Assembly (NCBI GenBank): GCA_964568145.1
Contig: CAZMOZ010000005.1
Coordinates: 1-64,000, forward strand
Length of the DNA stretch: 64,000 bases
Source of the DNA: DSVZ01 sp964568145
GTDB lineage: Bacteria > Verrucomicrobiota > Verrucomicrobiia > Limisphaerales > J093
Reading direction: 5' to 3'
Shown: in pieces, positions 45,946 to 54,132 of the stretch
Layout of the letters: every line of letters begins with the position of its first letter
Numbering within the stretch: the first letter of the stretch is position 1
Notes under the pieces: generated by a model
What the model was told of the DNA's origin: nothing
The model's database searches: none
The model's input: the letters and a program-made list of their open reading frames with translations, nothing else
Translations under genes and position numbers: made by a program

Positions 45946-47226
45946 ATGACCGTGCCCAGCCGCCAGAAGCACCGCGCGCTCACCCGCACCTGGGCGGAGG
46001 CGAAGGAGAGTTTCTGGATGGCCATGAGCGCCATCAACGCGCACAAGCTGCGCTCCGCCCTCACGCTGCTGGGCGTGCTCATCGGCGTCTTCTCGATCGT
46101 CGTGGTCATGACCGCGTTGCGGCTGCTCCAGCGCAACGCCGAGAGCGAGTTGAGCCAGTTGGGCGTGAACACCTTTCAGATCCGCAAGTGGCCGGCGGTG
46201 GTGTTCGGCGACATCGGCGACTGGGAGAAGTACGCGCGGCGCAAGAACATCACGCTCGCGCACGGCCGGGCGGTGATTGAGCGCGCCACGCTGGCCCAGA
46301 CCGTGGGCATCGAGCGCTGGGTGTGGACCGGCGAGGTCAGCTCACGCTACGACAAGTCGCCGCCAAACGTGAACGTCCTCGGCGCGACGCCCGGCGGCTT
46401 CGCCGCGCGAAACTGGGTGGTGGACCAGGGCCGGGCGTTGATCGAAGCGGACATTGACAGCTCGAAGGACGTTTGCGTGCTGGGCGGGCGCATCGCGAAA
46501 CTGCTCTTCCCGTTTGGCTCGCCGCTGGGCCAGCGCGTGAAGATTGACGGCATCGGCTACACCGTGGTCGGCACGCTCGAGCCGAAGGGCGCCACGCTCG
46601 GCGGCGAGCAGGACAACTTCATCGTCATCCCGCTGACCACCGGCCTGAACCGGTACGGCCGCATCTGGAGCAGCCTTTCGATCCTCGTCCAGGCGCCCAG
46701 CCGCGAGGCTTACGAGGACACGGTCGAGCAGGTGCGCGGCATCCTGCGCGCCGTGCGCAAGGTCGAGCCCGGCAAGGAGGACGACTTCGAGATCTTCTCG
46801 AACGATTCGCTGATCGCGCAGTTCAAGAGCTTCACCCTCACCGTGCGCGTGGTGGTGGCGGTGATCAGCTCGATCGCGCTGCTGGCGGCCGGGATCGGCA
46901 TCATGAACATCATGCTGGTGAGCGTGACCGAGCGCACGCGCGAGATCGGCATCCGCCGCGCCATCGGCGCCAAGAAACGGAACATCATGACGCAATTCAT
47001 CATGGAGGCCGTGGTGCTCTGCGAGGTCGGCGGCGTGATCGGCGTCCTGCTCGGCCTGGCCGGGGGGAACTTCGCCGCGTACTACTTCGAGGTGCCGCCC
47101 ATCGTGCCGGTGGACTGGGTGGTCTTCGGCCTCGTGATTTGCTCGGTGGTGGGCATCGTCTTCGGCACCTACCCGGCCTTCAAGGCCGCCAACCTCGACC
47201 CCATCGAGTCGCTGCGCTACGAGTGA
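45946..47226 (+). CDS. MacB-type ABC permease 2
   Basis: 426 residues; same layout as the preceding permease: first helix (SALTLLGVLIGVFSIVVVMT), periplasmic core, the REIGIRRAIGAKKRNIMTQF coupling loop, two more helices, and AANLDPIESLRYE at the end. It is clearly a paralogue of the neighbour, so the exporter probably pairs the two half-transporters around one kind of ATPase dimer. Substrate is unknown: MacB systems export peptides, lipids or siderophores. Confidence 0.92.
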   Translation: MTVPSRQKHRALTRTWAEAKESFWMAMSAINAHKLRSALTLLGVLIGVFSIVVVMTALRLLQRNAESELSQLGVNTFQIRKWPAVVFGDIGDWEKYARRKNITLAHGRAVIERATLAQTVGIERWVWTGEVSSRYDKSPPNVNVLGATPGGFAARNWVVDQGRALIEADIDSSKDVCVLGGRIAKLLFPFGSPLGQRVKIDGIGYTVVGTLEPKGATLGGEQDNFIVIPLTTGLNRYGRIWSSLSILVQAPSREAYEDTVEQVRGILRAVRKVEPGKEDDFEIFSNDSLIAQFKSFTLTVRVVVAVISSIALLAAGIGIMNIMLVSVTERTREIGIRRAIGAKKRNIMTQFIMEAVVLCEVGGVIGVLLGLAGGNFAAYYFEVPPIVPVDWVVFGLVICSVVGIVFGTYPAFKAANLDPIESLRYE

Positions 47227-47276
47227 CCGGCGCGCGCGGTGGTTGCCAGGCCGCGCGGCGGGGCTAGCTTCCCCGC

Positions 47277-47828
47277 ATGAGCAACGGTTCTTCCTTGGAA
47301 CTCAACCGCGATTGCGAGGCGGTGCAGATTCCCGCGGGCAACGTGGTGGTCCTGCCGGCGGGCACCGCCGTGGACATCACCCAAAGCCTGGGCGGCACGT
47401 ACACGGTGAGCGCGTTGGGCGGGCTCTTCCAGATCGCGGGCAAGGACGCCGACGCGCTGGGCCTTGAACCAGCCGCTGCCTTCGCCGCACCGGCCAGCGG
47501 TGTTCCTGCCGAACCCGTGACCGAAGACCAGGTCTGGGCCGCGCTGAAGACCTGTTTTGACCCGGAAATCCCGGTGAACATCGTGGACCTTGGACTGATT
47601 TACGATCTCACCCTCGAACCACTGCCCGGAGGCGAGGCCCGGGTGAGCGTGAAGATGACGCTCACCGCGCCCGGCTGCGGCATGGGACCGGTGATCGCCC
47701 GCGACGCCCAGGAGAAAATCCAGGCCATTCCCGGTGTGCGCGCGGCGCGGGTGGACGTGGTCTGGGACCCGCCCTGGCACCAGTCCATGATCACCGCTGA
47801 AGGCCGCCGGGTGCTGGGGCTGGAGTGA
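47277..47828 (+). CDS. sufT: Iron-sulfur assembly factor SufT (DUF59)
   Basis: 183 residues. The C-terminal MIP18/DUF59 domain has FDPEIPVNIVDLGLIYDLTL and the Cys-containing turn TAPGCGMG, ending VVWDPPWHQSMITAEGRRVL. An N-terminal extension (about 1-75) is typical of the SufT form. SufT helps maturation of Fe-S proteins, with no other Suf genes here. 50 nt after the exporter; probably its own unit. The DUF4143 gene reads towards it. Confidence 0.88.
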   Translation: MSNGSSLELNRDCEAVQIPAGNVVVLPAGTAVDITQSLGGTYTVSALGGLFQIAGKDADALGLEPAAAFAAPASGVPAEPVTEDQVWAALKTCFDPEIPVNIVDLGLIYDLTLEPLPGGEARVSVKMTLTAPGCGMGPVIARDAQEKIQAIPGVRAARVDVVWDPPWHQSMITAEGRRVLGLE

Positions 47829-47892
47829 CCCCGTTTACCTGACGCCAATTCGCGGGTTCAAGCTCGACCGTGTAAGCGGCGCGGGGGTGTTA

Positions 47893-49119
47893 TTACGTCC
47901 ACAAGACCGGAATCGGCGCCAACCACAGCCTGTCGCCAAACGGGACCATTTGATCCCCGGTGTAGAGCACCAAGCCGGAGCGAAATCGGCCGCCGAGCAG
48001 GTCGCGCAAAGCTTGGAGCGCGACGAAATCCGCCGGACCCACCGTGGCGCTGGCCTTGACCTCGATCGCCGCCACCGAACCGTCGGCCCTTTCCAGCACG
48101 ACGTCCACCTCCACTCCGCGGATCGTACGGAAGTGACAAAGGACGGTCTGCGGATCTGTCCACGAAAGTTGTTTGCGAAGTTCGCCCACGACGAAGGTCT
48201 CCAGCAGGCGGCCAAACAGCGGACGATCTTCGCTCAGCCGTTGAGCATCGGCGCCCAGCAGGTGGCAGGCAAGCCCGGTGTCCACCAAGTGCAACTTGGG
48301 CGCTTTGATCAATCGCTGGCCCAAGTTGGGCGACCAAGCTGGCAGGCGCTGGACGAGAAACACGGTTTCCAGCAAAGCCATGTAGCGGTTCAAGGTCGTG
48401 TGCGGCAGGCGGGCGTCGCGGCCCACGTCGGCGAGGTTCAACAGACCCGACGCACGCGCTGCCAGCAGCTTGAGCAGATTCGGCAGGGCGTGCAGTGCTT
48501 CCACCCGCGCCAGATCGCGCACGTCACGTTGCAGAATGGTGGAAATGTAAGACGCAAACCAGGCTGCCCGGCGCTCCTCCGCGTCGCGCTGACAAGCTTC
48601 CGGATAACCCCCGCGGGCCAGGCGAATCGGAAGGTCGTCTGACGCGGCGGGCGGTTCCGTTTGATCTACGGAATCGTCGAAAAGCCGCCGCACAAACCCT
48701 TCGCGCCTGCCCGCCAGTTCGCCCGCGGAAAACGGAAACAGCGGGATGGCCTCCATCCGTCCCACCAGCGATTCGGACAGGCGGGGCATCGTCATCACAT
48801 TGGCCGAACCGGTCAGCAGAAACCGGCCGGGCTGGCGTTTCCGGTCCACGGCGAGTTTGATGGCGGGGAACAGTTCGGGAGCCTTCTGGATTTCGTCGAG
48901 CACGACCGGGCCGGGAAGATTGCGGATAAACCCGGCGGGGTCACCAGCCGCCAGGCCGAGCGTGGTGGCGTCATCAAGAGTGAAGTAGCGCGCGCCGGTC
49001 TTCTCTGCAATGGCTTGAACCAGCGTGGTTTTGCCGGTCTGACGGGCGCCATTGATCATCACTGCCGGGGTATCCGCCAAGGCTTGGTGGACGGCATCTT
49101 CGATATTTCTCCGAATCAC
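47893..49119 (-). CDS. AAA_14/DUF4143 family ATPase
   Basis: 408 residues. P-loop GARQTGKTT (24-32), Walker B VVLDEIQKAP, sensor-like LLTGSAN, followed by a winged helix and a DUF4143 domain (HLVDTGLACHLLGADA, FETFVVGEL-like LLETFVVGELRKQL, then the restriction-like VEVDVVLERADGSVAAIEVK with D...E.K residues). Such proteins are frequent accessory, often horizontally spread, genes; proposed roles include DNA-related or toxin-antitoxin-like functions, none firm. GTG start at 49119. The promoter region contains a palindrome between likely -35 and -10 boxes, so autoregulation is plausible. Lower-GC flank than neighbours. Confidence 0.85.
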   Translation of the reverse strand: MIRRNIEDAVHQALADTPAVMINGARQTGKTTLVQAIAEKTGARYFTLDDATTLGLAAGDPAGFIRNLPGPVVLDEIQKAPELFPAIKLAVDRKRQPGRFLLTGSANVMTMPRLSESLVGRMEAIPLFPFSAGELAGRREGFVRRLFDDSVDQTEPPAASDDLPIRLARGGYPEACQRDAEERRAAWFASYISTILQRDVRDLARVEALHALPNLLKLLAARASGLLNLADVGRDARLPHTTLNRYMALLETVFLVQRLPAWSPNLGQRLIKAPKLHLVDTGLACHLLGADAQRLSEDRPLFGRLLETFVVGELRKQLSWTDPQTVLCHFRTIRGVEVDVVLERADGSVAAIEVKASATVGPADFVALQALRDLLGGRFRSGLVLYTGDQMVPFGDRLWLAPIPVLWT

Positions 49120-49129
49120 GGTAAAATAT

Positions 49130-49146
49130 TCACCACTTCATGGTGA
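49130..49146 (-). promoter_or_regulatory. Palindromic operator candidate of the DUF4143 gene
   Basis: TCACCA-cttca-TGGTGA lies 11 nt before the GTG, between TTGCAA upstream and AATATTTT downstream on the coding strand. That spacing fits an operator overlapping the core promoter. Confidence 0.45.
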
Positions 49147-49224
49147 TTTTGCAACGACCGTGTTACTTACTTGGTTTGGCCAAGCCAGTGCGTGGTTTCT
49201 TGCGTGGCCTCCTCGGTCAGGTGC

Positions 49225-49241
49225 GGTTCAATGATTGAACC
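49225..49241. promoter_or_regulatory. Perfect palindrome upstream of the NusG-like gene end
   Basis: GGTTCAA-tga-TTGAACC in the AT-richer spacer. Could be a regulator site or a small terminator; no T tract. Confidence 0.35.
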
Positions 49242-49332
49242 AGACTGGGACTGAGCTGCGAAGACGCTTTTTGCACCGCCTGCCCCCGTTTTGAGTATCG
49301 AGTCTGTGAAGCGCCACCCGCGTCGCCCGCCT

Positions 49333-49821
49333 TCAAATCAGCTCCAGGTTGGTGGCGTCCATCCGCACGGCGGCCGCCTGGCCGATGAAGTCCAGGCGCA
49401 ACAGCACTTCCACCATGCCTTTGCGGGATTCGACCCAGCCTTCGATGCCCTGGAGGGGACCCGATTTGATCCGCACCCGCATGCCCGGTCCGATGGTGGG
49501 CGCCAGCCGGACCTCCACCTCCTGATCCAGGGCGAACAGGATGTCCTGCAACTGCTGGTTGAACTCGGCCTGGTCCGGCACGTCCAGCAGGTTGGCCACG
49601 TAATCGCTCTGGTAAACCCGCTGCCGCTGCTGGGCCAGCAGCTTCAGAAACACGTAGCCCGGGAACAACGGCTTCAGGAAGACCACCTCCTTGCCGCGGT
49701 ACTTCTTCACGCTCCGGTACAACGGCAGCGTGGTGTCGAAACCCTCCCGCGCGCAGTACTCCACCAGCTTCTTTTCGCAGCGCGGACGCGTGTGCGCCAC
49801 ATACCAAGGCAGGTCACTCAT
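49333..49821 (-). CDS. NusG-family transcription factor, RfaH/UpxY-like
   Basis: 162 residues. NGN domain (WYVAHTRPRCEKKLVEYC, then FPGYVFLKLL with LFPGY typical of the NusG specialised paralogues), and a KOW domain (IGPGMRVRIKSGPLQGIEGW). NusG itself is longer and usually lies with secE and rplK; here neither is near. I therefore favour a RfaH- or UpxY-type antiterminator of a long operon, often polysaccharide. The Xer recombinase gene lies upstream on the same strand across a repeat spacer. The ATG at 49821 is the natural start; an upstream extension runs into repeats. Confidence 0.85.
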   Translation of the reverse strand: MSDLPWYVAHTRPRCEKKLVEYCAREGFDTTLPLYRSVKKYRGKEVVFLKPLFPGYVFLKLLAQQRQRVYQSDYVANLLDVPDQAEFNQQLQDILFALDQEVEVRLAPTIGPGMRVRIKSGPLQGIEGWVESRKGMVEVLLRLDFIGQAAAVRMDATNLELI

Positions 49822-49939
49822 CGCAGCATCCAGTCTTGCGGGCGCCCACAGGCGGCGGCCGGCGCGCGGGACACTGGCAATGCCAATCGCGCCGGGCAAG
49901 CGCGAAGTCCCGTACCGCGTAGTGTCTCAGTGAACCCAG

Positions 49940-50145
49940 GTGGGGCGAGAAAATTCTCGAGCCCAACCGGCTTGGTGGATCAGGAATGCAGGGCTCGACA
50001 GAGTCTCGCCCCACCAAGGCAGACCGGTTGCCGGCCCGCCAACTTTGGTCTCCGACTCCAAGCTTGGAACTTGGAACTTGGGACGCGGGACCGCGGACTG
50101 AAGACTTTGGACTGAAAACCGAAGACTGTGGACTGAGGACTGTAG
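49940..50145. repeat. Short-word array with facing copies of the GGGGCGAGA word
   Basis: TGGGGCGAGAAAATTCTCGA is followed 50 nt later by the inverted GGGCTCGACAGAGTCTCGCC, so the two copies face each other. Then GGAACTTGGAACTTGGGACG, GGACTGAAGACTTTGGACTG and similar words run up to the stop of the recombinase gene. No coding signal. Confidence 0.75.
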
Positions 50146-50153
50146 CAGTGCCC

Positions 50154-51074
50154 TCAACTCCGCGGATGAAACTTCCGATGCACCTCGCGCAGTCGCGAGC
50201 CGGCCACGTGCGTGTACACCTCGGTGGTGCTCAAGTTCGCATGACCGAGCAGTTCCTGGATCACCCGCAGGTCCGCGCCGTGTTCGAGCAGGTGCGTGGC
50301 AAAGCTGTGGCGCAGCATGTGCGGGGTGACGTTGCGGGAGATGCCGGCCCGCCGCACCCGCTGCTTGATCCGCAGCCAGAGCGTGACGTGGGCAAACGGC
50401 GTGCCGCGTCGCGTCAGAAACACCACGCCGGGCGAGCGCGGCCGCACCAGCGCGGGCCGGCCGGCGGCCAGGTAACGTTCCAGCGCCGCCACGGCAGGCC
50501 TGCCCAGCGGAACCACCCGCTCCTTGTTGCCCTTGCCGATGACGGTGACGAAGCCCGCCTCGAGGTGGAGTTGTTCCAGCCGGAGCTGGCGCAGTTCCGC
50601 CAGCCGGAGCCCGGAGGCGTAGGCCAGTTCCAGCACCGCCTGGTCGCACAAGTCGGCGGGCGTGGGCTCGGGCGGGAGCCGCAACAGCCGCGCGATTTCC
50701 TCGTCGGTCAGCGACTTCGGCAGCCGCCGCCACCGGCGGGGCAGGGTCAGGTGCTCGGCGGGGTTGGCCGGCAGCAGCCGCTCCCGCTCGCAGAAGCGGT
50801 AGAAGGCGCGCAAGGCCGCGATCTCCAGATAGACGCTTTCCCCGCTCAACCGCCGGGCTGAGTCCGGCGGAGTGGTTGCCAGCGGCCGTTGCCGTTCGTG
50901 CTGCAAAAAGGCCGTCAGATGTGCCAGACCGACTTCCCGCCAGTCCCGCAAGCCCTGGCGGGCCGCCCAGGCGACGAAGCGATCCAACTGCGCCTTGTAC
51001 GTGCGCTGGGTGTGCTCTGCCTGACCGCGCTCGTGACGCAGGTATTGCAGGAATTCCTCGACCAAGGCTTGCAT
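50154..51074 (-). CDS. xerD: Tyrosine recombinase, XerC/XerD type
   Basis: 306 residues, exactly XerD-sized. N-terminal core-binding domain (LVEEFLQYLRHERGQAEHTQ), then catalytic residues in order: R157 (ASGLRLAEL), K181 (VIGKGNKERVVP), H252 and R255 (TPHMLRHSFATH), H278 (LLGHANLSTTEVYTH) and nucleophile Tyr 287. Likely resolves chromosome dimers at dif; XerD versus XerC cannot be separated without alignment. It is a housekeeping length and has no neighbouring phage or integron genes. ATG at 51074 preferred; upstream open frame is repeat-poor but unlike any family start. Confidence 0.9.
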   Translation of the reverse strand: MQALVEEFLQYLRHERGQAEHTQRTYKAQLDRFVAWAARQGLRDWREVGLAHLTAFLQHERQRPLATTPPDSARRLSGESVYLEIAALRAFYRFCERERLLPANPAEHLTLPRRWRRLPKSLTDEEIARLLRLPPEPTPADLCDQAVLELAYASGLRLAELRQLRLEQLHLEAGFVTVIGKGNKERVVPLGRPAVAALERYLAAGRPALVRPRSPGVVFLTRRGTPFAHVTLWLRIKQRVRRAGISRNVTPHMLRHSFATHLLEHGADLRVIQELLGHANLSTTEVYTHVAGSRLREVHRKFHPRS

Positions 51075-51302
51075 GAGCGGGCGCGGCAGGCGCCGTCGCG
51101 CATTCTGACGGCCGGTGGACGCGCGGCAAGCCGCGTCGGCGCATGAGGGTCGCCAGCCAGTCGCCGGCACCGCTCCGTTCCCGCCAGTGCAAATCTGCTT
51201 GTCAGCCAGCGGCCCCGCCGCAACTTTATGCCCCGCCGCTGGGGTGGGTCCCGTCTGACCAGGCTCAGCAAGCCGGTCCGCAATTGTCAGCATCGTCTGT
51301 CT

Positions 51303-52577
51303 ATGGATGTCAAACTGCCGAAGCTGGGGGAAGGCGCCGAGTCCGGTGTCGTGGTCAGTGTCTTCGTAAAGCCCGGAGACACAATCGCGAAGGACCAGCC
51401 GATCCTCGAGCTCGAAAACGAAAAGGCCGTCGCCGCCATCCCCGCTCCCGCCGCGGGCACGGTCACCGAGGTGTTTGTGAAGGCGGGCGACAAGATCAGC
51501 GTGGGGCAGCGCCTGATTGCCCTGGGCGGAGACGGAAAAGGCGCGCCGGGCCCCGCACCAGCCGCCAAGGCCGCGCCCGCCGCCCCGGCGCCGGCGCCCG
51601 TTGAAGCCGAACCGGAAGCGCCGGCCGAACCTGCGGGCGATGAAGAACCGTCGCCTTCCGCCCCGACGCCGGCCGCGTCACCCACCATCCGCCGCCTGGC
51701 TAGGGATCTGGGCATTGACCTCACCCGCATCCGGGGCAGCGAACGCGGCGGCCGGGTGGTCATGGCCGACCTGCGCGCGTACATCCAGCGCCTGCAGCGC
51801 CTCGCCGCGCAGGCCAGCGCGGGCACCGCCCGCAAACCGCGCACGGCGGTTGAGCCGGTTGATTTCGCCAAGTGGGGTCCGGTCACCATCAAACCGCTCT
51901 CGCCTTTGCGCCAGACCATCGCGCGCCGGCTGTCCGAAAGCTGGGAGGCGGTGCCGCGGGTGACCCAGTTCGACGAGGCGGACGTCACCCGGCTCAACGA
52001 ACTGCGCAAACAATACCAGCCGGCTTACGAGCCGAAAGGGATCAAGCTCACGGTCACGCCGTTGCTCATCAAGGCGCTGGTCAGCGTCGTGCAAAAGCAC
52101 CCGACCTTCAACGCCAGCCTCGATGCCGCCGGCGAAAACCTGATTCTCAAGTCTTACGTCAGCCTGGGTCTCGCGGTGGACACCGAGGCGGGCCTGATGG
52201 TCCCGGTGATCCGCAACGCGGACAAAAAGTCGGTGCTCGAGCTGGCGCGCGAGCTGGACGAGCTGGCCCGCAAGGCGCGCGAGCGCAAACTCACGGCCGA
52301 GGACATGAAGGGCGGCACGTTCACGCTGTCCAACCAGGGCGGCATCGGCGGCGGGCACTTCACGCCGATCATCAACCTCCCCGAGGTGGCCATCCTGGGC
52401 GTCGGCCGCGCCGCGTTGAAGCCGGTCTGGCGGGACGGCCAGGTCACGGCGCGGACGCTTCTGCCGCTGGCGTTGTCGTACGATCACCGGGTCATTGACG
52501 GCGGGAGCGCCGCGCGGTTCATCACCGACCTGGTGCGGGAGATCGAGCAATTTGAAGAACACCTGGTGAAACTGTAA
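51303..52577 (+). CDS. Dihydrolipoamide acyltransferase (E2) of a 2-oxo acid dehydrogenase complex
   Basis: 424 residues. One lipoyl domain (1-75) with lipoylated Lys 41 (ELENEKAVAAIP), a Pro/Ala-rich hinge (80-125), a peripheral-subunit-binding domain (ASPTIRRLARDLGIDLTRIR), and a catalytic domain with SYDHRVIDGG (His 395, Asp 399 in the HxxxDG motif). It could be PdhC or a related enzyme; the E1 genes are not in the window, so the substrate is undecided. Six nt before the E3 gene, one operon. Confidence 0.93.
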   Translation: MDVKLPKLGEGAESGVVVSVFVKPGDTIAKDQPILELENEKAVAAIPAPAAGTVTEVFVKAGDKISVGQRLIALGGDGKGAPGPAPAAKAAPAAPAPAPVEAEPEAPAEPAGDEEPSPSAPTPAASPTIRRLARDLGIDLTRIRGSERGGRVVMADLRAYIQRLQRLAAQASAGTARKPRTAVEPVDFAKWGPVTIKPLSPLRQTIARRLSESWEAVPRVTQFDEADVTRLNELRKQYQPAYEPKGIKLTVTPLLIKALVSVVQKHPTFNASLDAAGENLILKSYVSLGLAVDTEAGLMVPVIRNADKKSVLELARELDELARKARERKLTAEDMKGGTFTLSNQGGIGGGHFTPIINLPEVAILGVGRAALKPVWRDGQVTARTLLPLALSYDHRVIDGGSAARFITDLVREIEQFEEHLVKL

Positions 52578-52583
52578 GCCACG

Positions 52584-54017
52584 ATGGAACCCATCCACAC
52601 CGAGATCGTTGTCGTTGGCGCCGGCCCGGGCGGGTACACCGCGGCGTTTTACGCGGCCGACCACGACCGCAGGGTCGTGCTGGTCGAGCGCGAGCCGCGC
52701 CTGGGCGGGGTGTGCCTCAACTGCGGCTGCATCCCCTCGAAGGCGTTGCTGAACGCGGCGCACGTCATCAACCAGGTCCGCGAGGCCGGCCATTGGGGCC
52801 TGAGCTTCGGCCCGCCCCAGGTGGACCTCGCCAAGCTGCGGAACTGGAAGGAATCCATTCTGCAGAAGCTCGGCAGCGGCGTGGCGCAGCTCGCCCAGCG
52901 CCGCCACGTGCAGGTGATCACCGGCCGCGGCTACTTCGAGGACTCGCAGACGCTCCGCGTTGAGACGCCCGCCGGCCAGCAGTTCATCAAGTACGAGCAC
53001 GCGATCATCGCCACCGGCTCGAAGCCGGCCATGCCCCGGGTGTTCGACCTGGGCAACCCGCGCATCATGACCTCCACCGAGGCGCTCGAAATCGAGGACG
53101 TGCCCCCGACGCTGCTCGTAGTGGGCGGCGGCTACATCGGCATGGAACTGGGCACCGTGTACGCCACGCTCGGCAGCCAGGTGGTGGTGGTCGAGGCGGC
53201 CGAGAACATCCTCACCGGCGCCGATCCCGACCTGGCCCGGCCCATCGCCGCGCGCGCGGCGCAGCGCTTCAAGGAAATCCGCACCCGGGTCAGGGTGTTG
53301 GACATGGCCACCAAGGGCGCACAGATCAAGGTGACCCTCGAGTGGAATGGCGAACGCGTCGAGGAGCTTTACGACCGCGTGCTCGTTTCGGTGGGGCGCG
53401 TGCCGAACGCCGATGACCTCGGCCTGGAGAACACCCGCGTGACCCGCGACGAAAAGGGCTTCATCGAAGTGGACGAGTACCAGCAGACCCAGGACCCGCG
53501 CATCCTGGCCATTGGCGACATCGCCGGCGGGGTGCTCCTGGCGCACAAGGCCTCGCGCGAGGCGCGCATCGCGGTCGAGCGCATCCTCGGCGAATCCGCC
53601 ACCGCGGAGGATTTCATCATCCCGGCGGTGGTCTTCACCGATCCGGAACTGGCCTGGTGCGGCCTGACCGAGGCCGAGGCGCGCGCCAGGGGCGTGCCGG
53701 TGGAAATTGCCAAGTTCCCGTGGTCGGCCTCCGGCCGGGCGCTCACGTTCGACCGGCCCGACGGCATGACCAAGCTGGTGGTGGATCCGGAGACCGAGCG
53801 CATCCTGGGTGTTGGCATCGTAGGCCACGGCGCCGGCGAACTCATCGCCGAGGGCGTGGTCGCGCTCGAAATGGGCGCCACCGCGATGGACCTGGCGCTC
53901 TCGGTGCATCCGCACCCCACGCTGTCCGAAACCGTCATGGAGTGCGCGGAGGCCTTTTACGGCTACGCCACGCACGCGCTGGTACGTCGGCGCCAGGCGG
54001 AAAAGGAAAAGGTCTGA
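52584..54017 (+). CDS. lpdA: Dihydrolipoyl dehydrogenase (E3)
   Basis: 477 residues. FAD site VVVGAGPGGYTAAFYAA (9-25), redox disulfide C44/C49 in GGVCLNCGCIPSK (with an extra Cys 47, a variation), NAD site VVGGGYIGMELGTV, ILAIGDIAGG, and the catalytic dyad HPHPTLSE (His 444, Glu 449). It reoxidises the lipoyl group of E2 and makes NADH. Directly downstream of E2, six nt apart. Confidence 0.96.
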   Translation: MEPIHTEIVVVGAGPGGYTAAFYAADHDRRVVLVEREPRLGGVCLNCGCIPSKALLNAAHVINQVREAGHWGLSFGPPQVDLAKLRNWKESILQKLGSGVAQLAQRRHVQVITGRGYFEDSQTLRVETPAGQQFIKYEHAIIATGSKPAMPRVFDLGNPRIMTSTEALEIEDVPPTLLVVGGGYIGMELGTVYATLGSQVVVVEAAENILTGADPDLARPIAARAAQRFKEIRTRVRVLDMATKGAQIKVTLEWNGERVEELYDRVLVSVGRVPNADDLGLENTRVTRDEKGFIEVDEYQQTQDPRILAIGDIAGGVLLAHKASREARIAVERILGESATAEDFIIPAVVFTDPELAWCGLTEAEARARGVPVEIAKFPWSASGRALTFDRPDGMTKLVVDPETERILGVGIVGHGAGELIAEGVVALEMGATAMDLALSVHPHPTLSETVMECAEAFYGYATHALVRRRQAEKEKV

Positions 54018-54132
54018 CCGACACGCCGCGCGGCGCCGGGTGGTCCAGGCCGTTTGACTGGACGGCCAGGACCGCCCGCAACCCGGCCGGGAAGCCCGGC
54101 CAGGCCGCCGGATTTTCAACCTTCGTTGCCTT

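Noticed and set aside
49940..50145. CRISPR-like array
   Set aside because: Repeat words are 7-10 nt and degenerate, with no constant 20-40 nt repeat, no unique spacers and no cas genes anywhere in the window.
50154..51074. Integrase of a genomic island
   Set aside because: Size and motifs fit housekeeping XerC/D; no attachment-site repeat, phage or cargo genes are adjacent.
51075..51302. Gene between xerD and the E2 gene
   Set aside because: Open frames exist on both strands but are Arg/Pro/Ala-rich extensions of the neighbours with no start or motif support; the 228-nt spacer appears non-coding.
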